A stretch of 64,000 nucleotides of DNA from Marinithermus hydrothermalis DSM 14884 (GCF_000195335.1 NC_015387.1:56001-120000); one strand, 5' to 3'. Numbered from the stretch's first letter, positions 1-8,558 are shown. The notes: a model not told the origin generated them from the sequence alone. Numbers and translations are program-made.

Positions 1-1121
1 GGCGGGGACGCCAGCTCAGGCCCAACCCCTTCCGGTTCGGGTAGGTCGGCGCTGCCTTGGGAGGGACCCCCGCCCTCCGCAGCGCGGCTCGAGGGGGCGT
101 CCGCGGGCGGCGTGCCTTCCGAGGGTGTTGGGGCGGGGCGGGCCTCTCCGGCCTCCGGGGCCGGCGAGGCCTGGGCTCCTGGATCTTGAGGAGCGGGAGC
201 GGCGGGGGGTTCCGAGGGGGGTTCGGACGCCGCGGGGGCCTCTGGAGCGCTGTCGGGGCGCTCCGCTTGGGGCGGGGCCTCCGCCGAGCTCGGGGCGGGC
301 GCTTCGGGGGTGTTCTCGGGCCGGGCGGCCTGGGAGGCTTCGCCTTCGACCTCAGGGCGGGTGCGCGTCTCCGGCGGGGCCTCCTCCCCCCCTTCCGCCG
401 CTTGGGGGGACGGAGCGTCTTGCGGCGCGGCCGCGGCTTCCGGGGAGGCTTCGGTAACTGCTTCCGCGGCCTCGGCGCCCTCCTCGGTCGGGGGGGTACC
501 GCTTGCCTCGGCCTGGGCGGAGGGGCCTTCCTCGGATGGCGCGTCGGGGGGTTGGGCGGACGCGGGTTTCTCTTGGGCCTCTTGGGTCTCGGGGCGGGCT
601 TCCTCGAGCGCCGGGGGGGCCTCCGCCTCGCTCTGCGTCTGGGGGGATGGGGTGGTCGGGAGGGGCTCGGGCTCGAGAGCGGCTGGGGGCGCGGGGGGTT
701 CGGCCTCGGCGGTCGCGGCGGCCTCGGTCGGGGGCGCGGCGGGCGGGGCGGGCCAGGAGAGCGGCGCCACGTAGGCCGCGCCGAGGGCCAGCGCGAACGC
801 CGCGAGCCACGGCCAGGGGAATCGGGGCGGCTGCGCGGCCCGCTCGGTTTGGCGGGCGGCCTCGAGCACCCGGGGGTACGCGGGGTGGTCCGGTGGGGTC
901 TCGAGGGCCGTGCGGTAGGCCAGGCCGTGCCTCCGGTCGATCTCCGCGAGGGCCTGGGCTTCGAGCCGCCGCGTGGGGTAGGGGAGGGCGAGGAGGGCGA
1001 GGAGGAGCCAGCCCTTCCCGAACCACGCGGCGAGGGGCAGGCTCAAGGCGAGAAGGCCAAGCCCCAACACGAACCGCCGGCGCCACGCGAGGCGCGAGGC
1101 CCACACCCGGTGCAGCCGCAT
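1..1121 (-). CDS. Membrane-anchored protein with long Ala/Pro/Glu-rich tail (partial)
   Basis: The reading frame is open from an ATG at 1121 down to the window edge, so the C-terminus is missing. The N-terminal ~130 residues hold two closely spaced hydrophobic segments (about residues 16-48), a basic/acidic linker (LEAQALAEIDRRHG), and a third hydrophobic segment near residues 105-125. The remaining ~240 visible residues are low-complexity Ala, Pro and Glu with few aromatics, likely a disordered extracytoplasmic region. A TAGCAT hexamer six bases upstream of the ATG fits a leaderless -10. I do not recognise a family. The overlapping opposite-strand frames look like shadows of the repetitive GC-rich code. 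Confidence 0.7.
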   Translation of the reverse strand, partial: MRLHRVWASRLAWRRRFVLGLGLLALSLPLAAWFGKGWLLLALLALPYPTRRLEAQALAEIDRRHGLAYRTALETPPDHPAYPRVLEAARQTERAAQPPRFPWPWLAAFALALGAAYVAPLSWPAPPAAPPTEAAATAEAEPPAPPAALEPEPLPTTPSPQTQSEAEAPPALEEARPETQEAQEKPASAQPPDAPSEEGPSAQAEASGTPPTEEGAEAAEAVTEASPEAAAAPQDAPSPQAAEGGEEAPPETRTRPEVEGEASQAARPENTPEAPAPSSAEAPPQAERPDSAPEAPAASEPPSEPPAAPAPQDPGAQASPAPEAGEARPAPTPSEGTPPADAPSSRAAEGGGPSQGSADLPEPEGVGPELASP

Positions 1122-1127
1122 GCCTTT

Positions 1128-1133
1128 ATGCTA
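1128..1133 (-). promoter_or_regulatory. Leaderless-type -10 hexamer
   Basis: TAGCAT on the minus strand, six bases before the ATG at 1121, matches the TANNNT pattern seen before many starts in this window. No -35 was identified. Confidence 0.4.
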
Positions 1134-1165
1134 GCCCGGGCGCGGGCCCCGCGAGGGAAGCTGGG

Positions 1166-1699
1166 TTACTGGCCGCGCTTGTAGCGCTCGTGACAGGCCT
1201 GGATCTCGGCGAGGGCGTCGGCGCGGCCCTTCCAGCCGGTGACCTTGACCCACTTGCCCTTGTGGCGCTCGAGGTCCTTGTAGGTCTCGAAGAAGTGCGC
1301 GATCTCGGTACGGGTGGCTTGGGGGACCTGCTCGAGGTCCTGGATCTCGTTGAAGCGCGGGTCCTCGGCGACCACGGCGAGCACCTTGCTGTCCGGACCC
1401 TTCTCGTCCTCCATCTCGATCAGGCCCACCACGCGCACCTCCACCAGCACCCCGGGCAGGAGGGGGTAGGTGGAGAGCACGATCCCGTCGAGGGGGTCCC
1501 CGTCCTCGGCGAGGGTTTGGGGAATGAACCCGTAGTCCCCCGGGTAGAACTGCGCGGAGGGCAGGACCCGGTCGAGCTTGACCATGCCGGTGGCCTCGTC
1601 GAACTCGTACTTGTTCGCCGAACCTTTCGGCACCTCGATCACCATGTGCACCACGTCGGGCGCCTGGTCTCCAATGGGTAGATCGTGCAGCTTCGCCAT
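1166..1699 (-). CDS. ppa: Inorganic pyrophosphatase (family I)
   Basis: Cytoplasmic enzyme that hydrolyses pyrophosphate to phosphate, driving biosynthetic reactions such as polyprenyl and nucleic acid synthesis. The 177-residue protein has the usual family I length. The signature DGDPLD lies at residues 66-71 and supplies metal-binding aspartates; the upstream EVPKGSANKYEFD and FYPGDYGFIPQT segments are also diagnostic. The ATG at 1699 is preceded by a purine-rich AAGGGG. It runs in the same direction as the polyprenyl synthase upstream of it, 31 bases away, whose reaction releases pyrophosphate. Confidence 0.97.
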   Translation of the reverse strand: MAKLHDLPIGDQAPDVVHMVIEVPKGSANKYEFDEATGMVKLDRVLPSAQFYPGDYGFIPQTLAEDGDPLDGIVLSTYPLLPGVLVEVRVVGLIEMEDEKGPDSKVLAVVAEDPRFNEIQDLEQVPQATRTEIAHFFETYKDLERHKGKWVKVTGWKGRADALAEIQACHERYKRGQ

Positions 1700-1730
1700 A
1701 GCCCCTTCAGTTTACCGCCCCGCTGGGGAT

Positions 1731-2714
1731 CTAGGCCTCGCGCTCCACCAGGGCCTCGAGAAGCTCCAGCACGGTCCGGCCGGCCTCGGGGTCGGGGAGG
1801 GCGGTGAGGACAGGGGTGAGCGCCTCCAGGCCTTCCCGGGCGAGCCGGTGGGCCACCTCGCGGGCGTAGGCGACGGCGCCCGTGTGGCGGAGGCGCGCGT
1901 GGAGCCAGGCCAGTTCCGCGGGATCTTTTTCTGCAGGCGGGGTTTTGAGGAGAGCCTCGGCGCGCGCGCGTTCGGCGGGCGGGGCTGCGGCGAGGAAGCG
2001 CAGGAGGATCAGGGTGCGTTTGCCTTCCCGCAGGTCCCCCGCGATCTCCTTGCCGTACTTGTCGGGGTTGCCCTCGAGGTTCAGGACGTCGTCGATGATC
2101 TGGAAGGCCACGCCGAGTTGAAGCCCGGCGGGTTCGAAGGCGGGGTGTGGGGTGTGCCCCGCGACGAGCGCGCCGAGCTTGAGGGGGGCGACCGCCGTGT
2201 AGTACGCGGCTTTTTGGCGCACCATCTCCAGGTAGTCCTCCGGGCTGAGGTCAAACCGCTCCGCCTCGATCCAGGCGAGGTCCAGGTGCTGGCCGCGCGC
2301 GGTAGTCTCCACGAGGCGGGCGAACTCCTGAAGGACCGGGGTGGGGTAGGCGGCCTCGAGGAGGACCCGCCACATCACGGCGTGCAGCGCGTCCCCCGCG
2401 TTGAGGGCGAGGGGCACGCTATAGAGGCGGTGCAGGGTGGGGCGGCCGCGGCGCATCTCGGAGGCGTCCTCGATGTCGTCGTGGATCAAGACCCAGTTTT
2501 GGAAGAGCTCGAGGGCCGCCGCGGCGGGCAGGGCGCGTTCCGGGGGCGCGCCGTGGGCCTGGGCCGTGGCGAGGAGGAGCTGGCCGCGGAGGAGCTTGCC
2601 GCCCCGCTCGGGGTAGTCGCGGAGGAGCTGGGCGTACTGGGCGAGCTCGGGGCGGGGGGCGGCTTTGGGATCGGGCAGGCGCTCGAGGAGGTAGCGTCGG
2701 ATGGCTTCACGCAT
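1731..2714 (-). CDS. Polyprenyl (farnesyl/geranylgeranyl) diphosphate synthase
   Basis: Trans-isoprenyl diphosphate synthase that condenses isopentenyl diphosphate with allylic diphosphates to make C15-C20 or longer chains for quinones and carotenoids. The 327-residue protein carries the first Asp-rich motif DDIED at residues 79-83, followed by RRGRPTLH, and the second Asp-rich motif in DDVLNLEGNPDKYGKE about 135 residues later. Chain length cannot be read safely; the two residues before the conserved LIH are W and V. Transcription probably starts at a TACAAT eight bases before the ATG. Pyrophosphatase lies directly downstream. Confidence 0.93.
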   Translation of the reverse strand: MREAIRRYLLERLPDPKAAPRPELAQYAQLLRDYPERGGKLLRGQLLLATAQAHGAPPERALPAAAALELFQNWVLIHDDIEDASEMRRGRPTLHRLYSVPLALNAGDALHAVMWRVLLEAAYPTPVLQEFARLVETTARGQHLDLAWIEAERFDLSPEDYLEMVRQKAAYYTAVAPLKLGALVAGHTPHPAFEPAGLQLGVAFQIIDDVLNLEGNPDKYGKEIAGDLREGKRTLILLRFLAAAPPAERARAEALLKTPPAEKDPAELAWLHARLRHTGAVAYAREVAHRLAREGLEALTPVLTALPDPEAGRTVLELLEALVEREA

Positions 2715-2722
2715 CGCTTTGG

Positions 2723-2728
2723 ATTGTA
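2723..2728 (-). promoter_or_regulatory. Leaderless-type -10 (TACAAT) of polyprenyl synthase
   Basis: TACAAT on the minus strand ends eight bases before the ATG at 2714, too close to leave room for a ribosome binding site. No convincing -35 was found. Confidence 0.5.
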
Positions 2729-2787
2729 TGCGATCGGGGGGCGGGGCGGTCCGGGAAGGGGTGGTATATTAAAGGGTGGCGCTTTGT

Positions 2788-2951
2788 GCTACGGCTGCGG
2801 GTGGCCCATGGGCGTAGCGACGACCTAGCGGGTTTGGCGAGGCGATACAAGGGTGTGGCCGTGGGCCTCCAAACGCCGGCACAAGTGCGCAGGCTTTTGT
2901 GCTGGTGTGATGCGGTTGGACTCCGTCTCGCCAAGGAGCCCGCTTGGTGAG
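2788..2951 (+). promoter_or_regulatory. Structured 5' leader of the betaine transporter
   Basis: Three inverted repeats occur between the TATATT at 2765-2770 and the start at 2964: GCTACG 2788-2793 with CGTAGC 2813-2818; CCGGCACAA 2876-2884 with TTGTGCTGG 2897-2905; CTCGCCAAG 2927-2935 with CTTGGTGAG 2943-2951. The last two pair over nine positions with one G-U each, and the final one abuts the GGGAGG ribosome binding site at 2951-2956. This could control translation of the importer. No known riboswitch consensus was recognised. Confidence 0.45.
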
Positions 2952-2963
2952 GGAGGTTTTTGC

Positions 2964-3980
2964 ATGAAGCGTGTACAGCTAGGTTTGATCGCGCTCGCGC
3001 TCACCCTGGGCGTGGCGTTCGCCCAGGTGCCTGAGTGCGAGCTGGACCGGCCCGTCGTGTTCGCTGGCCTGGACTGGGACAGCGCCCGGATCCACAACGC
3101 GATCGCCGCGTATATTCTGGAGCACGGCTACGGGTGCCAGACGGACAGCATCCCGGGCTCCACGATCCCTCTGGTACAGGGCCTGATCCGCGGGGACCTG
3201 GACGTGATGATGGAGGTCTGGGTGGATAATATTAAGGAGACCTGGGACAAGGCCCTGGCGACGGGCCGGGTGGTGGACCTCGGCGTGAACTTCCCGGATG
3301 CGATCCAGGGGTGGTTCGTGCCCCGCTATGTGATCGAGGGAGACCCGGAGCGCGGCATCGCGCCCATGGCGCCGGACCTGCGCTCGGTGCAGGACCTGCC
3401 CCGGTACAAGACGCTCTTCACCGACCCGGAAAGCCCGGATAAGGGGCGGTTCTATAACTGCATCCTGGGCTGGGCCTGCGAGGTGATCAACACCAAGAAG
3501 CTCGAGGCCTACGGCCTAAGCGACGACTACACCAACTTCCGCCCGGGGACCGGCGCGGCGCTTGCCGCGGCGATCGCGTCGGCGTACGAGCGGGGTAAGC
3601 CCATCCTGGCTTACTACTGGGGGCCGACCTGGGTGCTCGGCAAGTACGACCTCGTGATGCTGGAGGAACCGCCGTTCACCCAGGAGTGCTGGGACGAGCT
3701 GAACTCGGAGCGCCGGCCCCAGACGGCCTGCGCCTACCCGGTGATCAAGGTGACGGTCGGGGTGTCTAAGGACTTCGCCGACCAGGCGCCTACGCTGGTG
3801 GAGTTCCTCAAGCGCTACGAGACCTCGAACCAGCTGGTCAGCGAGCTCCTCGCCTTCATGCAGGACAACGACGCGGAGGTCGAGGAGGCCGCGATCCACT
3901 TCCTGAAGAACTACACCGACGTCTGGACGCAATGGGTTCCGGCCGAGGTAGCGGCGCGCGTGCAGGCGTCGCTGCCGTAG
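2964..3980 (+). CDS. Glycine betaine/choline ABC transporter substrate-binding protein
   Basis: Periplasmic binding protein (OpuAC/ProX type) that delivers a quaternary-amine osmolyte to the permease encoded next. The ATG at 2964 follows GGGAGG by seven bases and begins a clear signal peptide (hydrophobic core, cleavage near VAFAQ). There is no lipobox Cys, so the mature protein is probably soluble. The segment VFAGLDWDSARIHNAIAAYILEHGYGC and the Trp/Tyr-rich MMEVWVDN and LAYYWGPTWVLG motifs are typical of betaine-binding folds. Length is 338 residues. Permease and ATPase genes follow with the same polarity, so the three form one operon. Confidence 0.9.
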   Translation: MKRVQLGLIALALTLGVAFAQVPECELDRPVVFAGLDWDSARIHNAIAAYILEHGYGCQTDSIPGSTIPLVQGLIRGDLDVMMEVWVDNIKETWDKALATGRVVDLGVNFPDAIQGWFVPRYVIEGDPERGIAPMAPDLRSVQDLPRYKTLFTDPESPDKGRFYNCILGWACEVINTKKLEAYGLSDDYTNFRPGTGAALAAAIASAYERGKPILAYYWGPTWVLGKYDLVMLEEPPFTQECWDELNSERRPQTACAYPVIKVTVGVSKDFADQAPTLVEFLKRYETSNQLVSELLAFMQDNDAEVEEAAIHFLKNYTDVWTQWVPAEVAARVQASLP

Positions 3981-4055
3981 CGGTTCGAGCCTTCGGCATT
4001 GGGGGCTGGCTCGGGCGTGGCCAGGCCAGCCCCTTTGGGTTTCAAGGAGGTACGC

Positions 4056-4919
4056 ATGGAGTTTCCGGAGTCGCTGCACCTACCCTTGGGTGACTGGGTG
4101 GATGCGTTCGTGAATTGGTTGGTCATCCAGTATGGGGACGCCTTCGAAGCGCTTTCCAACAGCCTGTTGTTCGTCCTGGTGCGCCTCGAGCGGTTTTTAG
4201 GGACGCTGCCCTGGTGGAGCGTAGTGCTCGTCGTGGCTCTGTTGGCGTGGCACGCGAGCCGGCGCTGGGTGCTGGCCGTGGGGCTTGCGGCCACCATGTT
4301 CCTGATCGGGGCGCTGGGGCTTTGGGACCTCGCGATTCAAACGCTCGCTTTGATGATCGTGGCCACCACGATCTCGGTCCTTATCGGGGTGCCTACCGGC
4401 ATCCTGATGAGCCGCAGCGACCGGTTGCGCGCGTTTTTGCTGCCGCTTTTGGATGCGATGCAAACCATGCCGAGCTTCGTGTACCTGATCCCGGCCCTCA
4501 TGCTGTTCGGGCTGGGGAAGGTCCCCGCGGTGTTCGCCACGGTGATCTACGCGGTGCCCCCGGCGATCCGCCTCACCGACCTGGGGATCCGGCTGGTGGA
4601 CAAGGAGGTCCTCGAGGCTTCGGAGGCCTTCGGCGCGACCGCCCGGCAGAAGCTGTTAGGAGTGCAGCTGCCGCTCGCCTTGCCGAACATCATGGCGGGC
4701 ATCAACCAAACCACGATGATGGCCCTTTCGATGGTGGTGATCGCTTCGATGATCGGGGCGCGGGGCTTGGGTGAGCAGGTCCTGCTCGGCATTCAGCGCC
4801 TGGACGTGGGGCAGGGTACCGAGGCCGGGGTCGCGATCGTGGCCTTGGCGATCGTGATGGACCGCATCACCCAGGCCTACGGGAAACGCACCGAGGTGTA
4901 CCGGAAGGCGGGGGAGTGA
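4056..4919 (+). CDS. Glycine betaine ABC transporter permease (ProW/OpuAB type)
   Basis: Inner-membrane permease of 287 residues with an N-terminal amphipathic region, several transmembrane helices from about residue 35, and the coupling EAA loop EASEAFGATARQKLLGVQLPLALP. ATG 4056 is chosen over the upstream in-frame codon because GGAGG sits six bases before it. The binding-protein gene is 75 bases upstream and the ATPase begins one base after the stop, which indicates translational coupling. The substrate is inferred from the binding protein and ATPase rather than from this gene. Confidence 0.92.
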   Translation: MEFPESLHLPLGDWVDAFVNWLVIQYGDAFEALSNSLLFVLVRLERFLGTLPWWSVVLVVALLAWHASRRWVLAVGLAATMFLIGALGLWDLAIQTLALMIVATTISVLIGVPTGILMSRSDRLRAFLLPLLDAMQTMPSFVYLIPALMLFGLGKVPAVFATVIYAVPPAIRLTDLGIRLVDKEVLEASEAFGATARQKLLGVQLPLALPNIMAGINQTTMMALSMVVIASMIGARGLGEQVLLGIQRLDVGQGTEAGVAIVALAIVMDRITQAYGKRTEVYRKAGE

Positions 4920-4920
4920 G

Positions 4921-6141
4921 ATGGCGAAGATCGAGGTGAGGCACCTGTACAAGATCTTCGGCCCGCGGCCCAAGGAGGTGCTCGCTCTGCTGAAAAAAGG
5001 GGTTGGGAAGGAGGAGGTCTACCGGAAGACCGGGCACACGGTGGGCCTGCACGACGTGAGCTTCTCCGTCGAGGCGGGGGAGACCTTCGTGGTGATGGGC
5101 CTATCCGGCTCGGGGAAGTCCACGCTGATCCGCTGCATCAACCGCCTGATCGAACCGACCGCAGGCGAGATCTTCATCGATGGGGTGGATGTGCTGGGGC
5201 TGCCCCAAAGTGAGCTGCTCGAGCTCAGGCGCAAGAAGGTCGCCATGGTCTTCCAGCGGTTCGCGCTCTTCCCGCACCGCACGGTGCTGCAAAACGCGGC
5301 GTACGGCCTGGAGGTGCAGGGGGTGCCGAAACGGGAGCGCGAGGAGCGCGCCGCGCACTGGCTCGAGGTGGTGGGGCTCGCGGGCTGGGAGCGCGCCTAC
5401 CCGGCGCAGCTGTCCGGGGGGATGCAGCAGCGCGTGGGGCTGGCGCGGGCCTTGGCCACGGACCCGGAGATCCTGTTGATGGACGAGGCGTTTAGCGCGC
5501 TGGACCCCTTGATCCGCCGGGAGATGCAGGACGAGCTGATCCGGCTGCAAAGCCAGCTGAACAAGACGATCGTCTTTATTACGCACGACCTGGACGAGGC
5601 CTTGCGGCTTGGGGATCGCGTGGCCATCCTGAAGGACGGACGGGTGGTGCAGATCGGGGACCCGGAGGAGATCCTGACCGAGCCGGCGGACGCGTACGTG
5701 GAGGCGTTTGTACAGGACGTGAACCGCGCCCGGGTCTTGACCGCGCGTTCGGTAATGGTGCGCCCGCGCGTGGCGGTGGTGGAGCGGGACGGGCCTCGGG
5801 TAGCCCTCGAGATGATGCAGAAGGAGCAGGTCTCGAGCCTCTTCGTGATCGATAAGAACCGCCGGTACCTGGGGATCGTGACGGCGGATGACGTGGTCGC
5901 GGCGGTACGGCGGAAGGAGAAGTCCCTCAGGGGGTTGCTGCGGGATGCGCCGCCGCGGACCGATCCGGATACGGTCCTCGAGGAACTACTCCCGGTCGCA
6001 GCCCAAAGCCAGTGGCCGATCGCGGTGGTGGACGCGGAGGGGGTGTTCCTTGGGTGCGTGCCGCGCGTCGCGATCCTCGCGGCGCTGGCCGGGGAGGAGA
6101 CGGACGCGCAAGCGCCCAACGCGTTGGCTTCAAAGGAATAG
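4921..6141 (+). CDS. Glycine betaine ABC transporter ATP-binding protein with CBS domains
   Basis: Energising subunit of the importer, 406 residues. Walker A GLSGSGKST is at residues 60-68, the signature is LSGGMQQRVGLARAL and Walker B is ILLMDEAFSALDP. The N-terminal ~40-residue segment before the ABC core (KEVLALLKKGVGKEEVYRKTG) is typical of ProV/OpuAA. A tandem CBS region fills about residues 275-390; in related importers these domains sense ionic strength, so activity may be osmotically gated. It closes the three-gene operon. Confidence 0.94.
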   Translation: MAKIEVRHLYKIFGPRPKEVLALLKKGVGKEEVYRKTGHTVGLHDVSFSVEAGETFVVMGLSGSGKSTLIRCINRLIEPTAGEIFIDGVDVLGLPQSELLELRRKKVAMVFQRFALFPHRTVLQNAAYGLEVQGVPKREREERAAHWLEVVGLAGWERAYPAQLSGGMQQRVGLARALATDPEILLMDEAFSALDPLIRREMQDELIRLQSQLNKTIVFITHDLDEALRLGDRVAILKDGRVVQIGDPEEILTEPADAYVEAFVQDVNRARVLTARSVMVRPRVAVVERDGPRVALEMMQKEQVSSLFVIDKNRRYLGIVTADDVVAAVRRKEKSLRGLLRDAPPRTDPDTVLEELLPVAAQSQWPIAVVDAEGVFLGCVPRVAILAALAGEETDAQAPNALASKE

Positions 6142-6148
6142 ATTTGAT

Positions 6149-6162
6149 ATGGAAAGTTCCAT
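6149..6162. promoter_or_regulatory. Palindrome upstream of NrtR-type regulator
   Basis: ATGGAAAGTTCCAT is a perfect 6-2-6 inverted repeat in the 63-base gap between the betaine ATPase and the NrtR-type gene. It is a candidate operator for autoregulation. A weaker TGTACA core overlaps the start codon at 6206-6211. It does not match any NrtR operator known to me. Confidence 0.35.
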
Positions 6163-6204
6163 GGCGGGGGTCCAAAAACCGGTTTGCGGGGAAGCGATTC
6201 CACC

Positions 6205-6837
6205 ATGTACATTGGAAGCGTGGAAGCCTCTCCTCGCCTCGCGGTGGACGTCGTCGCTTTCAGCCTGATCAAAGGCGAGCTCTCCGTTCTGCTCGTCGAG
6301 CGTCGCCGCGCGCCTTACCTCGGGTACTGGGCCTTGCCCGGCCGGTTCGTCGGGCTTAAGGACGGCCTGGAGGCCGCCGCCCACCAGGCCCTCGAGGAAA
6401 AGGCCGGGGCTAGGGGGCTGCACCTCGAGCAGCTCCACGCCTTCGACCAGCCCGAACGCGACCCGCGAGGCCGGGTGATCACGATTGCCTTTTACGCCCT
6501 GCTGCCGCCGGGTGGCACGCCGGTCTCCCGGGGGGCGGGGTGGTTCAGCGTGAACGAGCTGCCGCCCTTGGCCTTCGACCACGGGGAGATCATCGCCTAC
6601 GCCCACGCGCGGCTGAGGGACCAGCTGTTTGAAGCGCCGGTGGTGCGCTACCTGCTGCCGCGCACCTTCACCCTCTCCGAGCTGCAGGACGCCTACGAGG
6701 TCATCCTGGGGCGGCCGCTCGACCGGCGCAACTTCCGCAAGCGGGTCTTAAAGGACAAGACGCTCGAGCCGGTGGGCGAACGCCGTGGGGGGCCTGGCCG
6801 CCCCGCGGTGGTCTACCGCTTTTCCCGGGCAGGGTAG
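6205..6837 (+). CDS. NrtR-type transcriptional regulator (degenerate Nudix + winged helix)
   Basis: A 210-residue two-domain regulator. Residues 1-140 form a Nudix-like ligand-sensing domain; the Nudix box is recognisable but its catalytic REUxEE is changed to QALEEK, so hydrolase activity is probably lost, as in NrtR repressors that sense ADP-ribose. Residues ~145-205 are an NrtR winged helix: RTFTLSELQDAYEVILGRPL then DRRNFRKRVL and GRPAVVYRF. ATG 6205 is preferred over a TTG at 6184 because of GGGGA ten bases upstream. In known cases NrtR controls NAD metabolism; here the next genes encode a Phn-type importer, so the regulon may be unusual. Confidence 0.88.
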   Translation: MYIGSVEASPRLAVDVVAFSLIKGELSVLLVERRRAPYLGYWALPGRFVGLKDGLEAAAHQALEEKAGARGLHLEQLHAFDQPERDPRGRVITIAFYALLPPGGTPVSRGAGWFSVNELPPLAFDHGEIIAYAHARLRDQLFEAPVVRYLLPRTFTLSELQDAYEVILGRPLDRRNFRKRVLKDKTLEPVGERRGGPGRPAVVYRFSRAG

Positions 6838-6859
6838 CGCGCTAGGCGCCCGCATGTGA

Positions 6860-6865
6860 TAAGAT
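6860..6865 (+). promoter_or_regulatory. Leaderless-type -10 (TAAGAT) of phnD-like gene
   Basis: TAAGAT ends nine bases before ATG 6875, in the 37-base gap after the NrtR-type gene, so the transport operon may have its own start as well as readthrough. No -35 was identified. Confidence 0.45.
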
Positions 6866-6874
6866 TAGACCGCT

Positions 6875-7753
6875 ATGAAAAAACTGCTTCTAGGGTTTCT
6901 AGCCGTGGCCGCCATGGGCCTTGCCGTCGCCCAGGCGCCCCTCAAGGTCCGGATCGGGTTTAACCCCACGCAGAACTCCGAACAGCTCCTCCCCGCGGCG
7001 CAGGCCATCGCGGACTACATCGAGGAGCAGTTCAAAGGCACGATCGAGGTCGAGGTCTTCGTGCCCACCGATTACCGCGGTCTGATCGAGGCCATGCGCG
7101 GCGGGAACCTGGAGTTCGCCTTCTTCCCGCCGGATGGGTACGTGATCGCGAGCCGGGAGGTGGGGGCCAAGGTCCTCCTGAAGTCGGTGCGCTTCGGCAA
7201 CCCCTTCTACTGGGCGGCCATCGTGGTGCGCAAGGACTCGGGGATCACCTCCATCCAGGACCTCGAGGGCAAGACGATCGCCTGGGTGGACCCGAACTCG
7301 GCCTCCGGGTACGTCTTCCCCCGCGCGGCGCTGATGGCGCAAGGCATCGATCCGGACACCTTCTTCGACAAGCAGGTCTTTGCCGGGCGGCACGACGCCG
7401 CGGTGCGCGCGGTGCTGAACGGATCGGTGGACGCCGCGGCGGTCTTCGCGAACGACGACCAGAACAAGTCCGGGGCGTGGACGCAGTTCTTGAATGAGGA
7501 GGAAGCGAAGCAGCTTCACGCCATCTTCTACACCCGGCCGATCCCGGGGGATACCTTCAGCGTTGCGCCGCAGTTCGCCGAGAAGTACCCGAACCTGACC
7601 AAGGGCATCGCTGCGGCGATCCAGCGCTGCCGCGTGCCGGACTGCACCCTCTTGAAGGACCTGTACCGCATCGACTACATGGTGCCCGCGAGCGACGCGG
7701 ACTACGACGTGGTGCGGGAGGCGCGCCGGCTGCTCGGCCTTGACCGGGAGTAA
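6875..7753 (+). CDS. phnD: PhnD-type ABC transporter substrate-binding protein
   Basis: Periplasmic binding protein of the phosphate/phosphite/phosphonate family, 292 residues with a signal peptide (MKKLLLGFLAVAAMGLAVAQ). Family features are LKVRIGFNPTQNSEQL, PTDYRGLIEAMRGGNLEFAFFPP and DPNSASGYVFPRAAL, the last being the ligand-phosphate loop. The exact ligand is unknown; family members bind phosphonates, phosphite or other small ligands. An intrinsic terminator sits between this gene and the ATPase, which would give more binding protein than membrane components. Confidence 0.9.
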   Translation: MKKLLLGFLAVAAMGLAVAQAPLKVRIGFNPTQNSEQLLPAAQAIADYIEEQFKGTIEVEVFVPTDYRGLIEAMRGGNLEFAFFPPDGYVIASREVGAKVLLKSVRFGNPFYWAAIVVRKDSGITSIQDLEGKTIAWVDPNSASGYVFPRAALMAQGIDPDTFFDKQVFAGRHDAAVRAVLNGSVDAAAVFANDDQNKSGAWTQFLNEEEAKQLHAIFYTRPIPGDTFSVAPQFAEKYPNLTKGIAAAIQRCRVPDCTLLKDLYRIDYMVPASDADYDVVREARRLLGLDRE

Positions 7754-7769
7754 CCCCACGCGCCCTGAG

Positions 7770-7794
7770 GCCCCCGGGGCTCCCGGGGGCTTTT
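7770..7794 (+). terminator. Intrinsic terminator/attenuator after phnD
   Basis: GCCCCCGGG at 7770-7778 pairs with CCCGGGGGC at 7782-7790, followed by TTTT. It lies inside the operon, 15 bases before phnC, and probably lets only part of the transcription through. Confidence 0.75.
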
Positions 7795-7808
7795 AAGCTG
7801 AGGTCAGC

Positions 7809-8558
7809 ATGATCGAGGTCAACCGCCTCACCAAGATCTTTCCCGACGGGACCCGCGCCCTCTCCGACGTAAGCGTCACCATCCCCGACGGGGATTTCGT
7901 TGCGATCATCGGGCTGAGCGGGGCTGGTAAGTCCACCTTCCTGCGTTGCCTGAACCGCCTTGTGGACCCCACGGAGGGCGAGGTTTGGGTCAACGGCGTG
8001 AACGTCGCTGCCCTGAAGGGGGCCGAGCTCCGGGCGTACCGGCGCACGGTCGGGTTCATCTTCCAGCAGTTCAACCTGGTCACGCGCCTGACCGTTCTGG
8101 ACAACGTCCTGACCGGCCGGCTCGGGTACCACCCCACCTGGCGGGGGGTGCTCGGCCTGTACCGCGAACAGGACTACGCGATCGCCCGCACCTACATTCG
8201 CCGCGTGGGCCTGGCCGACAAGGAGAACACCCGCGTGGACCAGCTCTCCGGCGGGCAGCAGCAGCGCGTCGCGATCGCCCGGGCCATGGCTCAGGAACCC
8301 CAGCTCATCCTGGCCGACGAGCCCATGGCCAGCCTGGACCCCCGCCTCTCCGACGTCATTCTCGGCCTTTTGAAGGAGTACAACGAGGAGAAGGGCGTGA
8401 CGGTCCTGGTCAATATTCACGTGCTCGAGCTTGCTCGGCGGTACGCGCGCCGCATCCTGGCCTTTAACAAGGGCCGGCTGGTCTTCGACGGGTCGGTAGA
8501 GGAGCTCACGCCCGAGCGGGCGAAGGAGATCTACGCGGGCAGTTTGGAGGCGTTGTGA
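7809..8558 (+). CDS. phnC: Phosphonate-type ABC transporter ATP-binding protein
   Basis: ATPase subunit, 249 residues, the usual PhnC length. Walker [10 protein letters not shown] lies near residue 36, the signature is [15 protein letters not shown], and Walker B is [13 protein letters not shown]. The loop between Walker A and signature ([21 protein letters not shown]) is PhnC-specific. The stop TGA overlaps the ATG of the permease gene (TGATG at 8556-8560), which implies translational coupling. Confidence 0.94.
   Translation: MIEVNRLTKIFPDGTRALSDVSVTIPDGDFVAIIGLSGAGKSTFLRCLNRLVDPTEGEVWVNGVNVAALKGAELRAYRRTVGFIFQQFNLVTRLTVLDNVLTGRLGYHPTWRGVLGLYREQDYAIARTYIRRVGLADKENTRVDQLSGGQQQRVAIARAMAQEPQLILADEPMASLDPRLSDVILGLLKEYNEEKGVTVLVNIHVLELARRYARRILAFNKGRLVFDGSVEELTPERAKEIYAGSLEAL

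Noticed and set aside
57..1184. Long plus-strand frame opposite the first gene, Gly/Arg-rich
   Set aside because: It is the antisense of the Ala/Pro/Glu-rich gene; composition is pure GC shadow and it overlaps the pyrophosphatase end.
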